Positions 1 through 10,339 of a stretch of 64,000 nucleotides of DNA are shown in pieces; the first letter of the stretch is position 1, and every line of letters begins with the position of its first letter. The DNA lies in NCBI GenBank assembly GCA_026182355.1, contig JAPFBL010000104.1, positions 496,001 through 560,000 on the forward strand. Reading direction: 5' to 3'. The stretch comes from Hermatobates lingyangjiaoensis. Its lineage: Eukaryota > Arthropoda > Insecta > Hemiptera > Hermatobatidae. A program made the position numbers and the translations under genes. Under the pieces are notes generated by a model. That model worked only from the letters and a program-made list of their open reading frames with translations, had not been told where the DNA came from and ran no database searches.

Positions 1-1094
1 AGATTGTGAACACTGTACAGGTCACACCGATTGTCCGATATAATGATATTAACATGAAAATATCACCTTTCACATCACTTACACAGCAAGAGGTGTAATG
101 ATACTTTTTACAACTTCATAAAAGTTTCCTTTTAACGATTAACTATAGAAATGGAAAGATTGTCAAAAAATCTACCTAAAAATATGATACACAGCAAATG
201 TATGCTGACTGCTCTCCAAATAGGTGAAGGATGGGTAAAGGAGAAAGACAACGTTTCTAAGGATGAAAGAAAACAGGTATAAAAGAATCTTCATTAAAAC
301 TACTAAAATAAATTCTAAACAGGCATGTAAAAAAGTCTCTTTAGATAAGAAACCAAACCGGAAAAACTATGTAAGTCACACAATGTCTAAAACTGAAGAA
401 ATTTTTATTTCTGACTGATTTTTTGATAGAATTATAGTCCTCTTTTTTTCCAGTTAAATCCAACAATATTTAATTAACTTGGATTTTATACCATTGGTTG
501 AATTTTGAATATAGTTAATAGTAATTGCTTCCAACTCCAACATTAATAGCCTCTATCTTTGATTCTGTTCTATGAGCAAAAAGTTAGACCCATTAGTTAT
601 TTGGCATCCACTTTAGTTTCAGGTGAACTATTTCACCAGATTTATAGGAATTATGAAAATGTTTTTTTTTTTAAATTTGTAGCCCTTCATTAAGATAGGA
701 GATATATTTGCAAAGTTCATCACTTAATGTTTGATGCAATTCATCTGGAATATAATTTACTACAAAAAAAAGAAAGGAAAAGAAGAAAAATACATAGCAC
801 ACACTCGTATTTTAAATAAAACAGAAGACAATTTAATTATAATTAACATCATTATTACTATTAATCGGCCTGCTGGTTACAATAATAATACTGCTATTGG
901 TTTTATCATTCAAATTGTAACCAGAACATGAGAGACTTCGATTCCATAATGACCACGCTCATTAGCATAATATATATTTAGCATCGTCATGGTTATCTTC
1001 AGGCTATAAATTTTATTTTTTTATTTACAAATAATCTGACTAATTTTAAATTCAATTTACATGTGTAATTACATAATTTTAAATTTTCAAAACC
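1..1094. other. AT-rich non-coding stretch
   Basis: I see no gene, RNA or recognisable repeat here. It is AT-rich with short homopolymers. The only ORF (about 66 codons near 731-931) is low-complexity lysine/isoleucine-rich and has no coding character. Confidence 0.5.
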
Positions 1095-1372
1095 AGGTAG
1101 ACAGGAATCAATTTATAATTACATTAAATTAGTGGAATATGAAAACAATAAATAAATAAAAGAAAAAATTGAAAAAATTGAGGGACGAACAGAGAAATTG
1201 ATACATACATAAAAAAATAAATAAAATTTTATTTTATTCTATCATAGCTTAGTCCGTACTTTTATTTATGTATCAATTTCTCTGTTCGTCCCTCAATTTT
1301 ATCTTTTATTTATTTATTATTTTCATATTTCACTAATTTAATGTAATTATAAATTGATTCCTATCTACCTTT
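1095..1372. repeat. Long inverted repeat (arms about 110 bp)
   Basis: The left arm (about 1095-1212) and right arm (about 1264-1372) are near-perfect reverse complements, separated by about 50 bp of A/T-rich DNA. Both contain the segment reading GGGACGAACAGAGAAATTG or its complement. There is no ORF. Fold-back structures of this kind recur through the window and mostly derive from Penelope-like element ends inserted in both orientations; this one has no recognisable PLE protein. Confidence 0.8.
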
Positions 1373-1379
1373 TTATCTG

Positions 1380-1560
1380 TGACCGGGCGCGCATGCGGCA
1401 ACACTGTCGGTCTCCAACCGTCTCTGAACCAGTGCGCTTGGTTTCCCAAGCGGGATATTTTTATCCTCTCTTATCTCTCCTGAAGACTGTTCAAACCAAA
1501 AATTGGAGACTGTAAGTGTGTTCTTTTGATTTCTCTATGTTTCTTTGTCTATATTAAACT
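1380..1560 (+). mobile_element. PLE 3'-end-like fragment (family E)
   Basis: This GC-richer segment contains CTCCTGAAGACTG (CTGAAGA at 1480-1486) and GACTGTAAGTGTGTT, and ends at a (TA)n tract near 1560. The same order of motifs is found at 25130-25220 and, in a better preserved form with a full CTGATGA...GAAA core, at 45000-45235. I read it as a degraded end of a non-autonomous or truncated PLE. The GAAA partner is not preserved here. Confidence 0.4.
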
Positions 1561-1729
1561 ATATATATATATATATCAAAGTTCTCGAGAAGAAACTTAT
1601 AGACAAGAACTACTCTGTCGTGTTCAACAAAGCATGTATATATATATATATATATACATTGTTAAAAATTATACCATATTTAGCTGGGAGGGGGAATTAA
1701 TAAAAAGAAGCCATATACTTGATAAAAGT

Positions 1730-2040
1730 ATCGACCGTGGAATAGAAACAAAACTAATGTGTATCGGGACTTGGTCAGTTCTTCAGGTTCAAATTAAACT
1801 CTCATTCCCAACGTTTCAATCTTTATTTAAAACAATTTTCATAAGCAGAAGCATAAACTTTGAAACAGAAAAACTAAGTATTACATTAGAAATTATTTTA
1901 CAAAGTAAAATAGTATGTGAATTTTAACAACTGTAGTCTGAATGAACAGTGACATTGAATGGACAGTGAACACGTGACACTGAAGTTCAGTGTCACGTGT
2001 TCATTCAGACTACAGTTGTTGTTAAAATCCACAAACTATT
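1730..2040. mobile_element. PLE end fragment (family C) with inverted repeat
   Basis: Bases 1730-1850 match 42580-42690 closely (shared CCGTGGAATAGAAACAAAAC and CAACGTTTC...TTTATTTA). About 1855-1960 matches 42690-42790 in inverted orientation. Bases 1926-2040 are themselves an inverted repeat centred near 1985, with CAGTGTCACGTGTTCA on both sides. This is the signature of a PLE terminus inserted as an inverted partial copy. It lies between (TA)n tracts (about 1636-1659 and 2115-2139). No coding sequence remains. Confidence 0.6.
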
Positions 2041-2139
2041 TTTCTTTATATGAGAGCTCAAAATTTATACTAGTGAGTATACTGTAGTTTTTGCTGTCTT
2101 CTACATCAATTAGTTATATATATATATATATATATATAT

Positions 2140-2520
2140 TATAAATAATAACTCATTAAATCTTGCAACATAAGTTTATATTTACCTGACGATACCTTCA
2201 CAGGTTTCGAATCTACTTTCATTTGTGGTACATATAAATTAATACGATATATTTATATATCATTTCATTGATATTATTTCATATACCCATTTCGAACGTA
2301 TTCCAGTCTACGTTAGAATAAATTACATTATGAATAAATACACATGAAATGATAAATAAATCGTGAGTTAATTTATATGGTACCACAGAGATGGAAAGGT
2401 AGCATTCGAAACCTTGAAAAGGTATAGTATACTTTAATTTTTGTGCAAGATCTTTAATAAGTATGTTTAAAAGAAGGTTGCTCCAAATATACATATATAT
2501 ATATATATATTATATATATA
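2140..2520. other. Non-coding stretch with TA tract
   Basis: Nothing recognised apart from a (TA)n tract near 2490-2526. Confidence 0.4.
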
Positions 2521-2522
2521 TA

Positions 2523-2676
2523 TATGATGTAATTTTTTTTAAGGTTTGAGGTCCAATGATTAAAACTAGTCCTTTTGCCGACGTTTTGACATATATTTAT
2601 GTCATCTTCAGGGCAACGTCGGCAAAAGGACTAGTTTTAATCATTGGACCTCAAACCTCAAAAAAATTACATCATA
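2523..2676 (-). repeat. Palindrome with hammerhead-like core at its centre
   Basis: Arms of about 65-70 bp (both containing GGTTTGAGGTCCAATGATTA or its complement) flank a centre that, read on the minus strand, gives CTGAAGA (2611-2605), an 18-nt segment with TGACA/TGTCA ends, then AAAACGTC. Flanking TTGCC and GGCAA could form helix I, and ACGT could form a self-complementary helix III. The only departure from the hammerhead core is A for the first G of GAAA. Most likely a PLE terminus in head-to-head orientation. Confidence 0.6.
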
Positions 2677-2702
2677 TAAATATTGGGTCAAGAAAACAAA
2701 TC

Positions 2703-2705
<3 letters not shown>

Positions 2706-2767
<62 letters not shown>

Positions 2768-2768
2768 T
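2706..2768. repeat. (TA)n microsatellite
   Basis: A nearly pure TA dinucleotide run of about 60 bp, directly beside the preceding palindrome. PLE ends in this window repeatedly touch TA tracts. Confidence 0.95.
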
Positions 2769-2769
2769 A

Positions 2770-3220
2770 AGTGGTATTTAAAATATATATTATTAACATA
2801 AATAATAATAATAAATTCATAACAAATTAATTTATTTATAAATTTATTATTTACAATGTATTAATAAATAATGACTTTACCACTAATATTTTCAACAAAA
2901 ATGTCATTGGAATAAAATAAAAATAAAACTAAAACTATTATATACTAACCATAAAGGACCAATAAAATTGAAATTAAATCAAGAGTCGGGATGTAAATAT
3001 TCTTGAAATTTTATATAAATTTGAATAAAGTTATATTAAGATCGTTTATTTGACTATTGCAATTTAAATTATAGTAAGGAATATAATTTTAACTGCAAAT
3101 ACTTTGAAATTTATAACCTTTCAAAATGAATATTTTTCATACATTTTCTAAAAAAAATATTTTCTTGTATAAGGGCTTACTGAATTGTAAGGTACTACAG
3201 GCGATTCAAAAGTAATGATA
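2770..3220. other. AT-rich non-coding stretch
   Basis: No gene or named repeat visible. Confidence 0.4.
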
Positions 3221-3224
3221 CATT

Positions 3225-3560
3225 AGAGTTGAGTGGAACAGTTTTGATTGGACACTGAAGTTATACTTGTGAGCGAGTATGTTCTTTTTCTTGCATGGGG
3301 GAATGATGTAGTTTCGTTCAAATGCACGTGCGGCCGGCCGCACACGCATTAAAGACAGGTGGAGTGATATTTCAGTAAGCCTGCTTAAATTGAGTTGATC
3401 TGTTTAAAGAGGAACGTTGCGGCGCAGGTGATGTTTGCCCTCAGAGAGCCCCGAGGGCGGCCTCTAACGATAACAAGCTGCCCCCCCCCCCCCCCCTGTT
3501 CGTGGAAACAAGCAGATTTACATAGGCAATTCCCCTCGCCCTTCAAAACTTACCCACTGT
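3225..3560. other. GC-shifted island with 16-bp palindrome and poly-C tract
   Basis: The composition is clearly different from the surrounding AT-rich DNA. It contains the perfect palindrome GTGCGGCCGGCCGCAC (3328-3343), E-box-like CACGTG (3325-3330) and CAGGTG sites, and a run of 16 C (3481-3496). There is no convincing ORF. It may be a regulatory island; the poly-C run is also a place where an assembly can err. Confidence 0.35.
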
Positions 3561-4150
3561 CGTCCCTAGCGTCAATATCTTCCCTACATCTTTGCATAAG
3601 CCTACAGCGGAAAAGTATAAAACATCACCTAAATACCATTACAAAATAAAAAATACATTTCTTACTTTCTCTTAAACTATGCGCCATTCCAGGATGCACA
3701 TCTCAACCTTATTTAAATGCAGTACTCAAGTAAGTGATGAACTTTTATTTGCCTATAAAAACATAGGAAACTCTCAATGAAATTGATTTCTATGACATTT
3801 CAAATATATTTATATTCATCTATAATATGACCAAAAAAAAAAAAATATGAATAAAATGAAAACCTAAGTTTTTGATTTACTTCAGTGAAAAATATTCATT
3901 CTGGTCTGCTGAAAGCCTATTAAAGAAAAATAACGAAGGCAATAGCTATATCAAGAGGGTTTATATCAACTGGAAGATAATGTTCCTGATGTCTTTGTTA
4001 TTATGTCCTGGCTATACTTTTGAATTTAATCTGCTCTATTTTAATACTTTTAAAATATTGTTGCTTTCCTTAACCCCACATCATATGTCTGCTTTCTTGG
4101 AAGCTCATCTATTCAACTTGTAAGTTAAATAAAAAACTGTATATATATAT
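3560..4150. other. AT-rich non-coding stretch
   Basis: No gene recognised; it ends in a short (TA)n tract that forms the left flank of the PLE at 4154. Confidence 0.4.
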
Positions 4151-4194
4151 AAATGATTAAACCACAATAAGAATGGGAAAACAAGACTAAGATC

Positions 4195-4788
4195 TTGTTT
4201 AGGTCAATTGCCCTTTCATTAAAATACCCCTCTTCTTATATCGATTTAGCTTTGAAGAGTGCTAAAAAAACTTTCTCTAATACTTCAAAAGAGCCCCTTT
4301 TATTATCAAATTCTATAGTTTTGCCATACCACGAATCATTGGACCCCCTTCCAAGATTAGCCAAACAACTTGATTTTAATATAGTGTTTTCTAATCGTAA
4401 TAACGTGGGTAATATGTTATTAAAAAACTCTCCAAACGAATTGGAGTCCGCTGGTATTTATAAAATTCCGTGCAAAAATTGCCATAAAATCTATATTGGT
4501 CAAACTGGTAAATCATTAAAGACACGTGTAAAACAACACCAATATAACGTAAGTAGACAGGAAAAAAGTAGTGCCTTATTCTTGCATATAAAAAATGAAA
4601 ATCATCATATTGATTGGACAGGAGCTAAATTTATTACCTATGAAAAATCAATGTTGTTAAGAAATATTATTGAATCGTCTCTAATTAAATTTAATAGATC
4701 TAATATTATAAACATTAGTAACGGTCTCTTCAAACTTGATACTTTCGTCACGAGGGCAATAGCCTCTTCAAAGAGGGTTGACAGCTAG
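4195..4788 (+). pseudogene. Truncated PLE GIY-YIG endonuclease (first, partial copy)
   Basis: An open frame of 197 codons that starts inside the element, not at a true initiator. It carries the C-terminal part of the PLE protein: linker, then GIY...YIG with the following Arg (KTRVKQH), the ESSLIKF helix with a candidate catalytic Glu, and the same C-terminus as the long copy. It is identical to the end of the downstream copy except for one residue (Ser/Gly). It lacks the reverse transcriptase domain, because it is the 5'-truncated pseudo-LTR copy, so it should not be autonomous. Confidence 0.85.
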
Positions 4789-5062
4789 CGGACAGTTTTT
4801 TTACTTTTTCTTACTGTACTCCTTTGTTTCCCCAAACATCCCTTTCTGGACATTAGTCCTTTCCTGTGCTTTCACCCTTTTAAAATACCACTCTTCCCTC
4901 CCACTCTTCTCAACTCCTCACCAGATGTTTTTCTGCATCTAGTGTTCAGTTGGGTTTTTGACTCTGACGAAGACCGCTTGTTACGGTTGAAAGATCTTCC
5001 CATTCTATTGTGGTTTAATCATTGATTGTTGTTTCACGTGTTTATGTGAAATCTTTTTATCG

Positions 5063-7426
5063 ATGAATACCATGTGCGATACCTACTCCTATTTCTGTCA
5101 TCTTTTTCCTTGCTTCGTCCCTGTAGTGAAAAATTGTTTGTCTAGCTTGACAAAGGCCCATAAATTAAAACTAAAATTAAAATTTTTAAATAATTGTTTT
5201 AGTGAAAAGGTAATACCTAAATCTCTTATTCCTAAAGGTTTGCTAAATATTTGTGAAGGCCCTTTTGATAATTTTCATTCTTTGTTGCTAAAAAAACATA
5301 TTTATTTGTGCCGGAGTGATGTGAAATTAGCCTTCCGTGATTCAGTGCGTAACAAAAGTCATCTTAATCAGCTCATCCCTTCCGATTGGAGGAAAGTAGT
5401 ATTTGATTATATTTATTGGCAAATTAGAAAGGTATGTAAAAATTTTTCTTAAGTACATAATAAAAAACTTCAGAACTTAATTGACAATAGCCCGTGGAAT
5501 AAAAATAAAAATAAAAAATTAGTTCTTAATTTATCCGACAGAATATTAGATAATAATGCAGTAGCAGCATTAGGGTATGGTTTAAATTTTGTTCCTAAAA
5601 GTAACAATTTAAATTATGTTCAGGTGGCTAAGGGTTTTTGTAAAGCTGAAAAATTAAATAATGTAGATATCGATAATTTAAATATTTTAAAAGGAATGGT
5701 ATACGGTCTTTCAGAAAAAACTGATGTTGTTAGCGTTCCTAGACGTTTTATCGAGGCTTATTCTAAGCTTAAAAAAGATAATACCATAAAAATCACTAAA
5801 GCCGATAAATCTAAAGTAACAGTAATATTAAATAAAAAAGATTACGTCGATAAAATAGAGAATATGCTAAATGATGAAAATGTGTATAGAAAGTTAAGGT
5901 CTAATCCTTTGGAAAGGGTCAATAGTTCATTTAATAAAAAAATTAAAACTATCTTAAAAAATCAACCCGATCTTATTACTAAATTTATATAAAAATCCCC
6001 TTCTTTGCCATATATGTACGGGTTGATCAAGACACATAAAGATAATTACCCAATACGTTTAATTGTGAGTTCGGTTGGTTCGGCATCATATGGCTTGTCC
6101 AAATGGTTAGTAAGTATTTTAAGCCCCTTAATTGGAAAAATTTCAGGCAGCCATATAAAAAACAATGTGGATTTATTTAAAAAATTAAAAAGCGTCAACA
6201 TGAACAAAAATTATAGATTAATTAGTTTCGATGTAAAGTCCCTTTTTACGAATGTACCTGTAACTGATCTGTTGAGCTTACTCCAGGAGGAATTAATTAA
6301 TTATTCCCTTCCCCTTCCATCTACCACTATAATAGAGTTAATTAAGTTATGTGTGGTAGATTGTCATTTTCAATTTGAAAATAATTATTATATACAAAAA
6401 TTTGGTCTTGCTATGGGTAACTGTTTATCCCCCCTCCTAAGTAATTTATATACGGAGTTTTTTGAGAGTAAAATGTTAAGCTCAATTTTGCCCAAAAATG
6501 TTAAATGGTATAGATATGTTGACGATATTCTTTGCATTTGTCCCAATTCTTTAAATAAAGTTGATTTCCTAACAAAATTGAATTCATTAGTGCCGACAAT
6601 CAAATTCACAATGGAAGAAGAAATAAGTGGTAATTTGCCCTTCTTAGATGTCCTGATCCATAGGTTACCTAATGAGTTACGCTTTAGTGTATATAGAAAA
6701 CCTACGAATGTACTTGCATACGTTCATTTTTATTCATCGCATCCAAAAAATGTTAAAATTTCTGTTTATAGATATATGTTTTTGAGAGCTTTAAGAGTTT
6801 CATCTCCTGAATTCCTTAATGAAGAGATTAATAACATTAGGTCAATTGCCCTTTCATTAAAATACCCCTCTTCTTATATCGATTTAGCTTTGAAGGGTGC
6901 TAAAAAAACTTTCTCTAATACTTCAAAAGAGCCCCTTTTATTATCAAATTCTATAGTTTTGCCATACCACGAATCATTGGACCCCCTTCCAAGATTAGCC
7001 AAACAACTTGATTTTAATATAGTGTTTTCTAATCGTAATAACGTGGGTAATATGTTATTAAAAAACTCTCCAAACGAATTGGAGTCCGCTGGTATTTATA
7101 AAATTCCGTGCAAAAATTGCCATAAAATCTATATTGGTCAAACTGGTAAATCATTAAAGACACGTGTAAAACAACACCAATATAACGTAAGTAGACAGGA
7201 AAAAAGTAGTGCCTTATTCTTGCATATAAAAAATGAAAATCATCATATTGATTGGACAGGAGCTAAATTTATTACCTATGAAAAATCAATGTTGTTAAGA
7301 AATATTATTGAATCGTCTCTAATTAAATTTAATAGATCTAATATTATAAACATTAGTAACGGTCTCTTCAAACTTGATACTTTCGTCACGAGGGCAATAG
7401 CCTCTTCAAAGAGGGTTGACAGCTAG
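5063..7426 (+). pseudogene. PLE polyprotein: reverse transcriptase + GIY-YIG endonuclease, two stops
   Basis: One continuous frame of 788 codons interrupted by only two TAA stops (5450-5452 and 5990-5992). The uninterrupted part after the second stop (6005-7426, 473 codons) holds the PLE-type reverse transcriptase: YMYGLIKTHK (residues 3-12 of this part), PIRLIVSS, FDVKSLF with the first catalytic Asp (75-81), GLAMGNCLSP (134-143), the YVDD active site (171-174) and LPFLDVLIHR. The GIY-YIG nuclease follows: GIY 363-365, YIG 376-378, Arg387 and Glu436, with a Cys pair (CKNC) between GIY and YIG. All catalytic residues are present. The N-terminal third (5063-5990) is Lys/Asn-rich and includes a KADKS-type segment common in PLEs. 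The ATG at 5063 lies at the tandem junction, so the true start is uncertain. The element is young but probably inactive as read. Confidence 0.9.
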
Positions 7427-7596
7427 CGGACAGTTTTTTACTTTTTCTTACTGTACTCCTTTGTTTCCCCAAACATCCCTTTCTGGACATTAGTCCTTTC
7501 CTGTGCTTTCACCCTTTTAAAATACCACTCTTCCCTCCCACTCTTCTCAACTCCTCACCAGATGTTTTTCTGCATCTAGTGTTCAGTTGGGTTTTT

Positions 7597-7639
7597 GACT
7601 CTGACGAAGACCGCTTGTTACGGTTGAAAGATCTTAGTC
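7597..7639 (+). ncRNA. Hammerhead-ribozyme-like motif of the PLE (family A)
   Basis: CTGACGA (7601-7607), an 18-nt hairpin arm with ACCG/CGGT, and GAAA (7626-7629). AGATCT (7629-7634) is a perfect palindrome that could form helix III between two molecules. T7635 would occupy the cleavage position, and AGTC (7636-7639) is complementary to GACT (7597-7600), giving helix I. Every core position fits, except that one extra base separates CTGACGA from helix II. The first-copy version (4964-4992) has the same core but has lost the AGTC strand to a deletion. Hammerheads are established in PLEs; activity of this copy is inferred. Confidence 0.6.
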
Positions 7640-7707
7640 TTGTTTTCCCATTCTTATTGTGGTTTAATCATTGATTGTTGTTTCACGTGTTTATGTGAAA
7701 TCTTTTT

Positions 7708-7713
<6 letters not shown>

Positions 7714-7738
<25 letters not shown>

Positions 7739-8288
7739 ACACTATATACATATACTATATACAAATACATATACTTGTATTTGTATGTAGTAGTAATTTT
7801 GGCAACAGTTCTTCTTTAATAAACATTGCAAAAACCAGACCGTATATCTCTGAAATATGTTTCATGATAAGTTTCTTAAATTTCCTGTACTCTGCAATAT
7901 CACTTCGTGTCCAGAATACCAGAATACATACATTTCTATATTGGGCATTTTTCTATTATAGTAAATGTGAAATCAGAACGAGAAAACATTCAAACGAGAA
8001 ATCGTTAATAAAAAACGAGATAGTGTTAATAAAATACTGAATAAATATCAAAAAAAATATGCTAAGAATGAGAGATAAAACCGTTTATACAAAACAGAAA
8101 TATACACTCCACCTGATAAATATGTTGTCTGACTGATTGTTAACTCGAGATGATTACAAAGGAAGACTATTCATGTATATGAAAAAACTAAAAACCAGAA
8201 AACCAAATCGATATAATTTTATATAAAATAAGCGACAGTTTAGCTATTCAATTGGATCTTAAATAGTCAAACTTGTGTTCTTAATGCA
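7714..8288. other. TA tract and non-coding stretch
   Basis: A (TA)n run at 7714-7737, then a small hairpin (ACAAATACA with TGTATTTGT, about 7760-7785). Nothing else recognised. Confidence 0.4.
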
Positions 8289-8382
8289 AAAAGTTGGGTT
8301 TTTGACTCTGACGAAAACAGCCTGTTACGGTTGAAAGATCTTTGTCTTTTTTATTCCCATTTCATATTGTGGTTTCATCATA
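8289..8382 (+). mobile_element. Solo 3' end of PLE family A with hammerhead-like core
   Basis: Matches 7588-7672 of the intact PLE: GTTGGGTTTTTGACT, CTGACGA (8308-8314), TTACGGTT and GAAAGATCT, then the TATTGTGGTTT-type end. No coding sequence remains. A short, diverged relic. Confidence 0.75.
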
Positions 8383-8384
8383 AT

Positions 8385-8815
8385 TCGAAAAGTATTAAAC
8401 GAGATTATTTTGTTCTTTTTTCATATCAATTTTTGTATTTAAAACTATTGAACGATGAAAAAGGATTTAACTGGAACAAATCCTAAAAAAAGTTCTGAAA
8501 ATTGTCAAAAATTGTATATAATGGAAAATCACACATTATCAAATATACTTTACAACAAAATATTATGATCTTACTTTACAATAATAACAACATATTATTA
8601 TAACTATACGGTATTTCTAGTAGTTATTACATAATTGTGTTTTTTAAATATGTGTGCATCTCTTGTTGTTATAAAAAAAATAATTATTTGGCCATTAAAT
8701 TTGTATTCATTATTATATTTGTATTAAAAAATAAAAAATATAGAATAGATCATGAATTATCCCTGATAATAGTTTTGCTTCCACAAGGTATTTTTTGCCT
8801 ATAAAAAAAGGTTGT
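8385..8815. other. AT-rich non-coding stretch
   Basis: Nothing recognised. Confidence 0.4.
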
Positions 8816-8819
8816 AAGT

Positions 8820-9250
8820 TGAGAATAGTGAAGATTTGTAGATGCCTCGGTAATGTGACGGCGAATAGACTTTATGAGCCGTGGTGAGGATTAGACGAGA
8901 GAAATGTTAGCAGTCTACTTGGTACGGACTGATTTGGTGAGAGGGGTGCAGATAAGAAAGACGTAATGGAGTTCAATTATTCGCGAAAGCACAATGGATT
9001 GGTGGATTTGGGTAAGAGACAGTTAGAAAGGCAGGTTTGACTTTATTTAGATAGAGCTGCCAATTAGAGGAGTGACTAATGGGAATTGAGCGAGCAACTA
9101 GCTTAAGCCTGCCATCTCTCAGTGCGTCTAGGGCCACACCCACAGTCTCAGTGCCACCCTCGCCTCCGCAATCAGTCTTCAGCGACTTAGAGCCAATGCA
9201 ACATATCGCAACTACCTTCAATCAGCCAACTTGCAAAGATGACAAGTACA
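8820..9250. other. Unique, compositionally balanced island
   Basis: A stretch with more even base composition than its neighbours and no repeat match within the window. It contains homeodomain-like cores (CAATTAG, CTAATGGG around 9060-9085). Overlapping 65- and 82-codon ORFs lie on opposite strands, neither with a recognisable domain; the plus ORF is Ser/Pro-rich. Candidate conserved non-coding element; an exon cannot be excluded. Confidence 0.25.
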
Positions 9251-9254
9251 CTTT

Positions 9255-9955
9255 AAGTATTACTTTTACTTTATAGGCTTGTACAATATATCTCAGGTTC
9301 AAGAAACTTAAAAAAAAAATAACTACTAATTCTCAATTAATGGGTAATATAGGAACTTCTATTCATGCACTAGGTGATTTACCACGATGAAGCTTTATTA
9401 TGCTTTCAAATATCACAATATTCAAGTTAGTTTGATTAGTTTTATTTAAGTATTCTCTAATGTTACAGAATCATTATTAGGAATCTAATCATTGCTAAGA
9501 ATTTGAAATTTTGAATAACAGTTTATATGGACTAAATTGTATATATAGTTCAATGTTAGTAAACAAACACAAAGAAAACAAAGAACCTAAACGAGAGCCA
9601 ATAACCTTCAGTACTCTTGACCGAGGTCTTGAGGAGAACAAAGGGAGAAATACTAAACTTATGAAGCAGGGACGGTTTCTCTATCTATACTTCGTTTTAA
9701 GCAAATGTGTTATATATTTAAAACTTTATTTCGTACCAACTGATGTTAAGTTACTTTCAAAGAATTGTTTTCACAATCCTGTACGGTGCTTTGCTTATGA
9801 TCTTATGTCCTTATAAAACTCTCAAATCAGGACTTCGTAAATGCCTACTCCTCAGAATAATATTATTTATAAGTCTTGATTATAAATATAATATTATAAC
9901 ATTATCACAATTTTTATAAGTCTTAGCAAGAACATCCCAGCGTTAGTGGTTTAAA
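9255..9955. other. Non-coding stretch
   Basis: No gene recognised. The ORF at 9511-9816 has no motif I know. Confidence 0.35.
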
Positions 9956-9959
9956 ACAA

Positions 9960-10330
9960 AGATACTAAGGAATACAGAACGCGATAGACTTCTTTGGCTT
10001 AATAACATGACCAACCAAAAAATGGATGAAACGCTGCGCTGGGAAGAACATAAATGGAACATGCTCGGACCAGAACATCACATTGGTCTTTGATAAAATG
10101 ACTTTTAATCTAAGGGAAGTGTTTACGATGACAGACGAGAGCGAAGCGAAGCAAATTTGCATGGTGGACGGTAAGGGTTGATTATGATTAATGAAACAAG
10201 GGGGGTCGTTGCGAAGAAGCGGCAAAACTGAGCTTGCCTCCAATAAGGGCTAATCAATCTCCCACAAGCCACGACCCCTTGCTTTTAAGTCAAAAACTCC
10301 AACATTAATCCAACTAGCCACAAATCTCTT
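9960..10330. other. Balanced-composition island with octamer-like site
   Basis: Contains ATTTGCAT (10155-10162), the POU octamer core, within unique sequence of higher GC. The 92-codon minus-strand ORF across it shows no domain. Candidate regulatory element only. Confidence 0.25.
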
Positions 10331-10339
10331 CGCTCTGCT

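Larger units (their letters stand above)
4154..7713 (+). mobile_element. Nearly intact Penelope-like element with pseudo-LTRs
   Basis: The element consists of an inverted 42-bp piece of its own 3' end (4154-4195, complementary to 7630-7671), a 5'-truncated copy (about 4200-5060), and a long copy (about 5063-7713). The truncated copy repeats 6838-7713 almost exactly: one substitution (A/G near 4257/6895) and a few small indels, including loss of about 11 bp after the ribozyme-like motif in the first copy. This tandem partial duplication is the pseudo-LTR arrangement typical of PLEs. TA tracts flank both ends (about 4139-4152 and 7714-7737), so the insertion went into (TA)n. The near identity of the two copies implies recent insertion. 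Confidence 0.9.

Noticed and set aside
1526..1927. 133-codon plus-strand ORF
   Set aside because: It runs through (TA)n (Tyr-Ile repeats) and PLE-end debris; no domain and no splice context.
9079..9276. Ser/Pro-rich 65-codon ORF as a coding exon
   Set aside because: No flanking splice signals I could trust and no homology; left as part of an unassigned island.
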